From: an uncultured Clostridia bacterium
GTDB lineage: Bacteria; Bacillota; Clostridia; TANB77; CAG-508
Assembly (NCBI GenBank): GCA_947629965.1
Contig: CANRFS010000022.1
Coordinates: forward strand, 1-13,925
Reading direction: 5' to 3'
Length of the DNA: 13,925 nucleotides
A program made the translations under genes and the position numbers. Numbering within the stretch: position 1 is the first letter of the stretch; the number at the start of each line of letters is the position of its first letter. Shown in pieces: positions 1 to 6,248 of the stretch. The notes beneath the pieces were generated by a model. It saw only the letters and a program-made list of their open reading frames with translations. It was not told where the DNA came from and searched no databases.

Positions 1-74
1 CGTATACCGAACGGTACGTACGGTGGTGTGAGAGGTCGAAATTTCTCAATTACGAGAAATTTCTCCTACTCGAT
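1..74 (+). mobile_element. Group II intron, 3' end (domains V-VI), left-truncated by window edge
   Basis: The first bases fold as most of a group II intron domain V: CGTA, an upper stem TACC/GGTA, a CG bulge and the closing TACGG strand, followed by the typical GTGGTGTGAGAGG linker. Domain VI follows as a perfect 10-bp stem (38-47 with 54-63, 6-nt loop). After it comes CCTACTCGATT, a typical bacterial group II 3' end. The likely branch-point A is at 68, seven nucleotides from a 3' splice site at about 74 (AT end). The upper loop of domain V reads GAAC rather than a GNRA loop, which may mean weakened activity. The reverse transcriptase and the catalytic 5' part would lie left of the window. 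The call rests on recognising the conserved DV/DVI sequence and fold. Confidence 0.82.
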
Positions 75-83
75 TAATGTTAA

Positions 84-104
84 AATGTATTTACAAAATA
101 CATT
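84..104. promoter_or_regulatory. Inverted repeat over the promoter of the XRE regulator (probable operator)
   Basis: A perfect 9-bp inverted repeat (AATGTATTT, 3-nt centre, AAATACATT) covers the -35 box of the promoter at 90-117. This is the usual place for an autorepressor site of an XRE-type regulator, so I infer that the downstream gene product binds it. It could also be part of a terminator hairpin (CTTTT follows) belonging to a gene interrupted by the intron. Confidence 0.5.
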
Positions 105-117
105 CTTTTGCTATAAT
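90..117 (+). promoter_or_regulatory. Sigma-A-type promoter for the XRE regulator operon
   Basis: TTTACA (90-95), a 16-bp spacer and a perfect TATAAT (112-117). Transcription would begin near 124, just ahead of the GAAGGG ribosome binding site. This placement rules out translation from the more upstream in-frame ATG at 77. Confidence 0.6.
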
Positions 118-139
118 AGTAATGAAAGAAGGGAATAAA

Positions 140-832
140 ATGAATAATGATGAATTATCATATAAACTAAAATATATTTTACATGAACTAGGTATGAACA
201 AAACAGAGTTTTTGAATGCTTGCAAGGTTTTTAGTCCATCTATTTCAAAACCTACAATTCTTAATGCTATAAATGGTAAAAATACAATTGCTCCAACAAT
301 TGAAACTTTAAGTACCATTATTAAAGTATGCCAAACATCAAACAATGAAAAGCTAAAAAACATTTCGTATGATTTCTTGCTTAATGATAATATTCAAGAA
401 ATAGAAGCAAACACAGCACAAGTATATCAAGAAATTGGTTTATCAGATGAGGTTATAAGTAAATTAAAGCAATATAATCATCCACTATATTATAATTACA
501 ACAATATTATAAATTATTATTTGTATCACTTACCAGCAAGTTATTTTAAATATTTAGAATTTTTAAAAATTACATCTGATATTTTATGTGAGTTAAATAA
601 AACTGAATTTGATGTAAAAAAAATAATTAAACTTTTTGATAATGAGTCTTATCTAGAATATCTGGAAAGAAACTTTAAAAATATCTATGATATTTATGTA
701 AGTATAAAAAATAAAAAAGAGATAAATGATAAATCAAGTTTAATAGATTTAATTAGCATTTTAAATAATCATTTCAAATATTTATTATTAGAAATTAATA
801 AAAAATTATATGATGAAATGGGGGAAATATAA
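140..832 (+). CDS. XRE-family helix-turn-helix transcriptional regulator
   Basis: The protein is 230 aa. Residues about 5-65 look like a lambda-repressor-type helix-turn-helix domain: a first helix LKYILHELGMNKTEFLNAC, then a recognition region SISKPTILNAINGKNTIAPT and a further helix with TLSTIIKVC. The rest is helical and rich in Asn, Lys, Tyr and Ile, with no recognisable enzymatic motif; it may sense a ligand or bind a partner. I chose the ATG at 140 because GAAGGG lies 7 bases upstream and the promoter lies inside the longer open frame that begins at 77. Its stop overlaps the start of the next gene (TAATG), so the two are translationally coupled and probably act together. The inverted repeat over the promoter suggests autoregulation. 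The HTH assignment is by pattern; the regulated target is inferred. Confidence 0.7.
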   Translation: MNNDELSYKLKYILHELGMNKTEFLNACKVFSPSISKPTILNAINGKNTIAPTIETLSTIIKVCQTSNNEKLKNISYDFLLNDNIQEIEANTAQVYQEIGLSDEVISKLKQYNHPLYYNYNNIINYYLYHLPASYFKYLEFLKITSDILCELNKTEFDVKKIIKLFDNESYLEYLERNFKNIYDIYVSIKNKKEINDKSSLIDLISILNNHFKYLLLEINKKLYDEMGEI

Positions 833-1788
833 TGAAAGTAGAAGAGTTTTTTAATAAAGAAGATGAAGAAATAGTTAGTTTTGATTTTTCTGATGAGGTA
901 TTAAGAAACAAAAGAGTAAGAGGTGATAAGTATAAAGCATTAAAAGAAGAGTATTTGAATAAGAATATCGATATTTTTAGAAAATACATATTATACAAAA
1001 AAGATTTTAATAAATGTGATCCAGACACTAATGGTGGTTTATTAAAAGATATATATGAAGAAGTATGGGATGATAAAATAGATAATAAAATATTAAATAG
1101 TTGTAGTAGTAATAATAAAACAAAGTATTATTCAGATACTATGACAAGTGTTCAAAATTTATTAAGTAATTATTATATTAGCTTGTGTAGTGATGAATGG
1201 GATGATTATAAAAAAGAGCATAGTGATGTTCAATATTTTAGTATTGAAATATTTAAGGAAATGTTTGAAAATGATAAAAAGTATCCTAAATTTAAGAAAG
1301 CTTTTGAAAATGAAAAAGTAAGAGAATTTGTTAAACATTATCATACTTTAGGAAATTATATACCTGTTCCTTATGGATTCAATAAAGCTCGTTCTGGTTC
1401 ATTTGCTAGTCATGATATGTGGGATATTACGTTAGAAAAAATTAAAGAGTACTATCATATAAGAGAGCAAAGCAAAGATATTTCTAAATCTTTAGAAGTT
1501 ATTTTAGAACTGCTACATATGAAAGATACTATTAATAAAACAATTAATTGGTTAGATAGTTTTGGCACGTGGGAAAATTTTGTTGATAAAAATTTTTTAA
1601 TGGAAAATGATAAAAATAAAAACTACGTTGATAAAAGTTATAATATTATAAAATTAGCTAATCATCACTTTTCTGATTCACAAATAAAGTCAGATGAATA
1701 TTTAAAATATTTTGAAGAATTAACAAACATAATAAAAGGAAGAACATTAATTATAAAAGAATATTATAAAAACAAATTAAATAAATAA
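832..1788 (+). CDS. Conserved-looking hypothetical protein coupled to the XRE regulator
   Basis: A 318-aa soluble, acidic and Lys/Asn/Tyr-rich protein with no signal peptide or membrane segment. It starts at the ATG of a TAATG overlap with the regulator, behind GGGGGAA. I cannot name its function. The most family-like segments are YYSDTMTSVQNLL near residue 100 and, near residues 169-200, HTLGNYIPVPYGFN followed by SHDMWDITLEKIKEYY. Their compact mix of His, Gly, Pro, Trp and Asp looks conserved, as in uncharacterised families I have seen with a similar 'HT-G-N-PVP...D-WDLTL' pattern; that resemblance is from memory. Strict coupling to an HTH gene would fit a toxin-antitoxin-like, stress or defence pair, but nothing in the sequence proves an activity. 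Confidence 0.6.
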   Translation: MKVEEFFNKEDEEIVSFDFSDEVLRNKRVRGDKYKALKEEYLNKNIDIFRKYILYKKDFNKCDPDTNGGLLKDIYEEVWDDKIDNKILNSCSSNNKTKYYSDTMTSVQNLLSNYYISLCSDEWDDYKKEHSDVQYFSIEIFKEMFENDKKYPKFKKAFENEKVREFVKHYHTLGNYIPVPYGFNKARSGSFASHDMWDITLEKIKEYYHIREQSKDISKSLEVILELLHMKDTINKTINWLDSFGTWENFVDKNFLMENDKNKNYVDKSYNIIKLANHHFSDSQIKSDEYLKYFEELTNIIKGRTLIIKEYYKNKLNK

Positions 1789-1867
1789 TATTAAGTTAAA
1801 AAGACTTTACTTATATTGCACTCATATAAAATAAATGATACCATTTTAGAGTAAGGAGGAATAAAAT

Positions 1868-2062
1868 ATGCAAATTTATGAAATAAAAAAATATTCGGAT
1901 ATAGAGAAAATACAAATCAAGGAAAAAGATAAGTTTATTATTAATTTAAATAATACAGATATTAAAGAACGCACTAAAATATTATTTTTTTTCGCTGGTC
2001 TTACTTTTCTAAATGGTAGATTAAAGAAAGAAAACAAAGATAATTTTTTAATTGAAGTTTAA
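1868..2062 (+). CDS. Small SepF-like domain protein
   Basis: A 64-aa protein behind a strong TAAGGAGGA site (from 1852). Its middle, FIINLNNTDIKERTKILFF followed by AGLTFLNGRLKK and ending in NFLIEV, matches the order of the SepF core: a beta strand ending in NL, then D...R..DF..G, then a Gly-containing turn and a final FL strand. SepF anchors FtsZ to the membrane during division and is normally about 150 aa with an N-terminal amphipathic membrane helix and a linker. Both are missing here, so this is a stand-alone core domain. It may bind SepF or FtsZ, modulate division, or simply share the fold. The next gene begins 16 bases downstream with its own ribosome binding site, suggesting an operon. 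The assignment rests on pattern similarity only. Confidence 0.5.
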   Translation: MQIYEIKKYSDIEKIQIKEKDKFIINLNNTDIKERTKILFFFAGLTFLNGRLKKENKDNFLIEV

Positions 2063-2078
2063 ATGAAAGGAGAAATTT

Positions 2079-2501
2079 ATGAGTAATATTTATAGTAAAG
2101 AAAATTTAGAAAGTCTAGTTTTTGATTTAATAAAATATTTGTATCGTACTAAAGATTATAAGGATGAAAAATTATCTAATAATGTTTTAATTTATAGTAT
2201 GGATAAACTTTATTATGTTTCTGATGAAAAGCATAATTTCATGTTAAAAAATATTCCAATTTGCATTGAAGAAAATATTAAAATGGAAGAATATTTTGAA
2301 TTTTGTAATACTAAAACTTTAGCACTTTCTATGGACTCTACGCTATGTGAATATTTATATTATGGTGATTTTATAGGTGCTGAAGAAGTTCAAAAGAAAG
2401 TAAATGAAATTTTTGAAAAACATGGATTCTATTATAATTTCGGAAGTAGTTGGTATTTATATGCAGAGCCTATAAATAAATCAAATGATAGGATTAATTG
2501 A
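2079..2501 (+). CDS. Hypothetical protein, 140 aa
   Basis: The start codon follows AAAGGAG (2066-2072). The protein is soluble and acidic, has several aromatic residues and no signal peptide or membrane segment. The C-terminal third, EEVQKKVNEIFEKHGFYYNF then GSSWYLY, reads as an amphipathic helix followed by a beta strand and resembles small alpha/beta proteins such as immunity or adaptor proteins, but I recognise no family. It lies 16 bases after the SepF-like gene and is probably co-transcribed with it. Its stop codon overlaps the -35 box of the next promoter, so the unit appears to end here without an obvious hairpin terminator. Confidence 0.55.
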   Translation: MSNIYSKENLESLVFDLIKYLYRTKDYKDEKLSNNVLIYSMDKLYYVSDEKHNFMLKNIPICIEENIKMEEYFEFCNTKTLALSMDSTLCEYLYYGDFIGAEEVQKKVNEIFEKHGFYYNFGSSWYLYAEPINKSNDRIN

Positions 2502-2526
2502 CAATAATAATTTAATATGATATTTT
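2498..2526 (+). promoter_or_regulatory. Probable promoter for the membrane glycosyltransferase-like gene
   Basis: TTGACA (2498-2503) is followed after 17 bases by TATTTT (2521-2526). The predicted start of transcription, near 2533, lies downstream of the ATG at 2517, which supports the TTG start at 2568 for the next gene. The -10 box is only a partial match. Confidence 0.5.
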
Positions 2527-2567
2527 ATTGTTGTCTAGAGACAAATAACTTTATAAGGAGAACAAAG

Positions 2568-4118
2568 TTGGAAAAACTAAAGAAAATAGGTATTATCACT
2601 TTAGGAATAATTTTTGCACTTTCTAGTGCAATGCTTTCTTTTCAATTAATAGTAGTAAATTATACAAATTTAACCATATTGATTACAACTATTGTATCAT
2701 TTGTTTGTGCTGCCTGGTTTTATAAAAAAACTATAAAAGAGAATTACATAAATATAAAAAATAATATAATATTTACTATAATATGTATAATTTTATCGAT
2801 GATAGTTTTAATACAATTATATAGGACTAAAGGTGTAGAATGTAAAGGAATATTTGAAGATTTTATAATAAATCCATTTAAAATTAGATACTTCTTTACA
2901 TCAGCTATATCTATAATGTATATATTTATCTATTTAGGCAATAGAATAAAAAAATGGGCGTATGATTTTTATAACGCATTAGACTCTTGGGATAAAAAGG
3001 CATATATAATTGCGAGTGCTGTGTCTTTTGTTATTATTGTTATTGCTTATAGTTTAAACTCTAAATGGTTTTTACAATATGATAAAGTCTATTCACTAGA
3101 TTCGGGTTATTGTTTTAATAATATTTTACCTAAGTCAACTTATTATGATATTAGACATCCAATTTTAAGTATTTTTACATTTCCAATATGGGCGATTGTT
3201 AATGCAATAGTGAAAGTTATTATTCCAAACAATTTATCGTTATTAATTACAGCTATTGTATTCCAACTAATAAATGCTCAATTATTAATTTTGATAGGGC
3301 TTCAAATAAAAATTTTAAGTAAAAGTAAAATAGTATTTATTTTATATATGTTGTCATTTACAACAATACTTTATTTTTTATTTTTTGAAAAATATCAATT
3401 ATGTACATTTTTAGTTGTATTATATGTATTTAATATTTGTAATGCAAAGGAAAAATCTTCAGCTAGTTTAATTGCAGCTGCAGGAGCTATGCCAACAAGT
3501 TGTGTTATAGGTGCAGCAGAATTACTTACGCACGATAAAATTAAAGATAAAATGAAGAAAATACTAAAAATTATTTTTGCTACGTTGCTAATGCTTATTT
3601 GTTTAGGACGAGCTCATGTGTTAAAATACGGGATATCTGAAATTACAAAAACCAAACGAAGTTTTTCAAATACTAATTATACAATCCAGCAAAAAGCAAC
3701 TTCAACAACAAATATGATTCAAAGTTGCTTTATTGCATTACCATCTGGTACTAATATAATAAAAGAAAAATATTGGTGGGATACATTAAAAGATAATATA
3801 TCAATTATATCAATAATTATCATTGCTTTAATAATTATTGGTGCAATAAAGAATAGAAAAAGCTTGTTTACTAAAATTTCTTCCATCTGGCTACTATTTT
3901 CTATTATACTTTTTGTACTATTAAATTGGTCTCCACATGAATCTCCATTATTTGCAATATATTTCTCATGGGCAATTATTCCACTATTTGCAATGGGACT
4001 AAAATTTATTATAGAAAAGGCTAAACTTAACCCTAAGATAGTATATGGATGTATAATAACACTTATGATAATAGTTAATATTACTACTATGATTGATATA
4101 AATAGATTCTTAGGATAA
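2568..4118 (+). CDS. Polytopic membrane protein, probable GT-C-type glycosyltransferase
   Basis: A 516-aa protein with about 12 hydrophobic segments. The start is the TTG at 2568, because AAGGAG ends 7 bases before it; an in-frame ATG at 2517 has no such site and precedes the probable transcription start. After about five N-terminal membrane segments there is a hydrophilic loop containing LDSGYCFNNILP and YYDIRHPIL. An acidic residue in the first large outer loop and an R-H-P near the start of the next helix recall GT-C enzymes (ArnT/PMT-like), which use polyprenyl-phosphate sugars on the outer face of the membrane. A later FFEKYQ motif and a final hydrophobic block with WSPHESPLF fit that type. 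The next gene, a UbiA-family prenyl-phosphate sugar-donor enzyme, supports the idea. Substrate unknown; the GT-C label is inference. Confidence 0.6.
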   Translation: MEKLKKIGIITLGIIFALSSAMLSFQLIVVNYTNLTILITTIVSFVCAAWFYKKTIKENYINIKNNIIFTIICIILSMIVLIQLYRTKGVECKGIFEDFIINPFKIRYFFTSAISIMYIFIYLGNRIKKWAYDFYNALDSWDKKAYIIASAVSFVIIVIAYSLNSKWFLQYDKVYSLDSGYCFNNILPKSTYYDIRHPILSIFTFPIWAIVNAIVKVIIPNNLSLLITAIVFQLINAQLLILIGLQIKILSKSKIVFILYMLSFTTILYFLFFEKYQLCTFLVVLYVFNICNAKEKSSASLIAAAGAMPTSCVIGAAELLTHDKIKDKMKKILKIIFATLLMLICLGRAHVLKYGISEITKTKRSFSNTNYTIQQKATSTTNMIQSCFIALPSGTNIIKEKYWWDTLKDNISIISIIIIALIIIGAIKNRKSLFTKISSIWLLFSIILFVLLNWSPHESPLFAIYFSWAIIPLFAMGLKFIIEKAKLNPKIVYGCIITLMIIVNITTMIDINRFLG

Positions 4119-4166
4119 TTAATTTAATTATAAAGTGAAAATGCAAATAAAGAAGTGGATTGAAAG

Positions 4167-5036
4167 ATGAAAAAAATATTAGAATTTATAAAATTAATGA
4201 GACCACAACATTATATGAAAAATATATTAATATTTTTACCGATAATATTTTCAAAGAATTTATTAAATGTGGAATTATTAAAAATAACATTGATAGGATT
4301 TTTAAGTTTTTCTTTTATGGCATCAATAGTATATATTCTAAATGATATTATGGATGCAGAAGCAGATAAAAAGCATGAAAAGAAAAAGTTTAGACCTATT
4401 GCTTCAGGAAAAATTTCAATAAAAAGTGCATTAATATTAATGATTATATTGCTAATATTAAGTTTATTGCTAAATATTTATATAAAGGCAGATATTGTAA
4501 CTTATACTATATTTTATGGATATTTAATTATGAATATTTTATATAGCATAAAATTAAAGCACATTCCAATTATAGATATAGTCATTTTATCATTTGGATT
4601 TTTGCTTAGAGTTTTATATGGATCTGCAATTACAGAAATTCCAATATCTAATTGGTTATACCTTACAATATTAGCATTTTCTTTTTATATGGGATTAGGA
4701 AAAAGAAGAAATGAACTTAAAAAGATGGGAAATGGAGGAAGAAAAGTACTAGAATATTATAACCAATCATTTCTTGATAATAATATGTATATGTGTGTAG
4801 CTTTAGGAATAGTTTTTTATTCTTTGTGGTGTATAGATATTAATACAACTATAAATAGTATTATTAATATTGTTTGGACAGTTCCATTGGTAATTATTAT
4901 ATGTATGAAATATAGTTTGAATATAGAAGGAAATTCTTCGGGAGATCCAGTGGATGTTATATTAAATGATAAAGTATTAATAATATTAGCACTTATTTAT
5001 GCAGCGATTATGTTTGCTACTATATATTTACAATAA
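4167..5036 (+). CDS. UbiA-family prenyltransferase, decaprenyl-phosphate phosphoribosyltransferase-like
   Basis: A 289-aa integral membrane protein with about eight or nine hydrophobic segments. It has the first Asp-rich UbiA motif, NDIMDAEAD (residues 59-67), followed by KKFRPIASG, then YSIKLKHIPIIDIVILSFGF with Asp137, LRVLYGS, and GLGKRRNEL (177-184), ending with GDPVDVILNDKVL. This order is that of 5-phosphoribosyl-1-pyrophosphate:decaprenyl-phosphate phosphoribosyltransferase (the mycobacterial Rv3806c family) rather than of menaquinone or heme UbiA enzymes. That enzyme moves phosphoribose from PRPP to a polyprenyl phosphate, the first step to lipid-linked pentose donors. The gene follows the GT-C-like gene by 48 bases on the same strand, so the two could make and use a ribosyl- or arabinosyl-type donor. 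The start has only a weak AAGTGG site. The exact substrate is inferred. Confidence 0.8.
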   Translation: MKKILEFIKLMRPQHYMKNILIFLPIIFSKNLLNVELLKITLIGFLSFSFMASIVYILNDIMDAEADKKHEKKKFRPIASGKISIKSALILMIILLILSLLLNIYIKADIVTYTIFYGYLIMNILYSIKLKHIPIIDIVILSFGFLLRVLYGSAITEIPISNWLYLTILAFSFYMGLGKRRNELKKMGNGGRKVLEYYNQSFLDNNMYMCVALGIVFYSLWCIDINTTINSIINIVWTVPLVIIICMKYSLNIEGNSSGDPVDVILNDKVLIILALIYAAIMFATIYLQ

Positions 5037-5040
5037 AATG

Positions 5041-5069
5041 TTGACAAAGGAAAAAACTATAATTATAAT
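5041..5069 (+). promoter_or_regulatory. Consensus promoter of the prepilin-like gene
   Basis: A perfect TTGACA (5041-5046), 17-bp spacer and perfect TATAAT (5064-5069). It begins four bases after the stop codon of the UbiA-like gene and leaves an untranslated leader of about 75 bases. A match this complete predicts strong, sigma-A-dependent expression. Confidence 0.8.
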
Positions 5070-5149
5070 AACGATGTAAAAGTATTGTATTAAGAAACAT
5101 AATATTATTAATATATATTTTAAACAAAAGAATGAGAGGAGAAGTTCAG

Positions 5150-6002
5150 ATGAAAAGAAAAGAACAAGGTATAACCTTAATCGCACTAATAATCACAATA
5201 ATCGTAATGTTAATATTAGTAGCCGTAACAGTAAGTGTAGCATTAAACGGAGGACTGATAGGAAAAGCACAAGAAGCAAAGAGTAAAACAGAAGAAGCCC
5301 AAATACAAGAAAGAGATATATTAACAGGAAGAATAAAAGTAGGAGATACATGGTATGATTCTTTAGATGAATATTTAAAAAATAATCCATCAGAGGATCA
5401 AAGCGAGGGAACACTAAAGGTAACATTAAAAGTTGATGAAGCAAGTGTAACTGGAACACAAATACCAGTAACAGTAGAAAAAGTAGCAAAAAAAGAAGAT
5501 GAAACACAAACTGTAGAAGAAAATTTAACGTATGAGTGGTATTACGAAGAAAACAATAAAAGTACAGGTGTAGATAAACAGCATACATTTGAAAATTTAA
5601 AAGAAGATCAATCTTATACGCTAAAATGCAAAGTCAGTGATGATGCAGGAAATTGGGGCATTGGTCAAGTAACAGTTATATGGTTTAAAGTTGAGGAAAC
5701 TTATTTTAGAGCAACTAGTGGAATGACGTGGGAAGATTGGGGTGATAGTAGATATCCAAGTCAGATGTCGAAGTGTCAAGCGGCATTATCCCGCATCCAG
5801 ACTGAACACGGTAGTATTTTAGACGAGTGGGAGTTTCGATGCTCGGGGGATCCCCCTCGGATGGACCTTTTCGGACGACTATTATCCGTATGATGGATTC
5901 GACGACTATTATTATGTTACACTTTCGGTTGATGGTGTTAGACCTCCTTCGGTAATTGAACCATTAGAGTATCTTTTCGGTGGGTTCTATACTTGGCAGT
6001 GA
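5150..6002 (+). CDS. Prepilin-like surface protein with Ig-like domain, needs +1 recoding at CGG
   Basis: The start at 5150 follows AGAGGAGAAG. The N-terminus MKRKEQGITLIALIITIIV is a class III (type IV prepilin) signal: cleavage would fall after Gly7, leaving a hydrophobic helix to about residue 34, then NGGLIGKAQEAK. Position +5 of the mature form is Ala, not the usual Glu. Residues about 80-180 form a beta-rich, Ig/fibronectin-like domain (TYEWYYEENN, QSYTLKCKVSDDAGNWG). The C-terminal module has Trp, Cys, Asp and Tyr clusters. The plain frame stops at 5893 after a junk tail. Skipping C5858 of an in-frame CGG and reading GGA continues another 47 codons (GWTFSDDYYPYDGF onward) to TGA at 6000-6002, giving 283 aa. 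A terminator follows. The C-terminal DNA is less A-rich and richer in GC than its neighbours. Function unknown, presumably cell surface or pilus. Confidence 0.7.
5168..5280 (+). repeat. Repeat copy 1: N-terminal coding block of prepilin-like gene
   Basis: 113 bases that match 13813-13925 at 103 positions. Nine of the ten differences are silent; only GCA/ACA changes an amino acid (Ala/Thr). Upstream and downstream sequences are not similar to those of the second copy as far as can be seen. Confidence 0.9.
5858..5860 (+). other. In-frame CGG at the +1 frameshift site of the prepilin-like gene
   Basis: Context CCC CCT CGG ATG GAC. Skipping the C gives CCT GGA TGG ACC TTT and opens 47 more codons. 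This is the only in-frame CGG in the gene, which has eight out-of-frame CGGs elsewhere (four before it, four after). A palindrome GGGGGATCCCCC (5845-5856) ends two bases before it, so an indel in the C run is an alternative here, unlike at the other three sites. Confidence 0.6.
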
Positions 6003-6057
6003 TTTAGTGGCATCTGATTAATGTTTTTCATAAGGAGTATTGTCATTTATATGGGCG

Positions 6058-6092
6058 AAATACAAGGTATTATATGTACCTTGTATTTTTTA
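6058..6092 (+). terminator. Rho-independent terminator after the prepilin-like gene
   Basis: A perfect 12-bp stem (6058-6069 with 6077-6088), a 7-base loop and a run of T. It lies about 55 bases after the recoded stop at 6000-6002, which fits the longer product better than the early stop at 5891-5893. Confidence 0.85.
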
Positions 6093-6150
6093 TAAACAGA
6101 TGATAAAATTAGTGTTGACAAATATATTTTAATATAGTGAAAATTAAGCT

Positions 6151-6171
6151 AAATTCGGAAATTCCGAATTT
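6151..6171. promoter_or_regulatory. Perfect 10-bp inverted repeat upstream of uvrB, possible operator
   Basis: AAATTCGGAA, one central base, TTCCGAATTT. There is no T run after it, so it is not a terminator. It lies 24 bases before a TATAAT (6195-6200), overlapping the place of a -35 box (TTGCAA at 6170-6175, 19-bp spacer). It does not match the GAAC-N4-GTTC LexA box of Bacillota, but its position suggests a repressor site controlling uvrB. Confidence 0.5.
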
Positions 6172-6200
6172 GCAAATAAACCAACTAAAAAGATTATAAT
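6170..6200 (+). promoter_or_regulatory. Possible uvrB promoter
   Basis: Perfect TATAAT at 6195-6200 with a poorly spaced TTGCAA at 6170-6175. A TTGACA also occurs at 6115-6120 but has no good -10 box at the right distance (TGAAAA at 17 bp). I prefer the TATAAT at 6195, about 50 bases before the start codon. Confidence 0.4.
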
Positions 6201-6248
6201 ATTTAGAGAAAACAATAAAATTAATTGATATAGCAAATAGGAGGAAAA

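Noticed and set aside
77..139. Longer start of the XRE regulator at ATG 77
   Set aside because: It has no ribosome binding site and lies upstream of the -10 box and across the operator.
2517..2567. Upstream ATG start for the GT-C-like protein
   Set aside because: No ribosome binding site, and it lies before the probable transcription start; the TTG at 2568 has AAGGAG at ideal spacing.
5193..5588. 131-codon minus-strand open frame opposite the prepilin-like gene
   Set aside because: Low-complexity Leu/Phe-rich shadow of an A-rich coding strand, without a ribosome binding site.
5720..6002. Diversity-generating retroelement variable region in the prepilin-like gene
   Set aside because: The A-poor C-terminal end with many Asp and Tyr codons suggested it, but there is no template repeat or reverse transcriptase in the window and no repeat of this segment.
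6051..6095. 14-codon ORF (MGEIQGIICTLYFL) before the uvrB region
   Set aside because: Its coding region is the terminator hairpin itself and the AAGGAG is 13 bases away; it looks accidental.
6115..6143. TTGACA as -35 of the uvrB promoter
   Set aside because: At 17 bp spacing the -10 would be TGAAAA; the nearest TATAGT is only 12 bp away.
5041..6248. LexA (GAAC-N4-GTTC) box near uvrB or uvrA
   Set aside because: None found by eye in the upstream regions of either gene.
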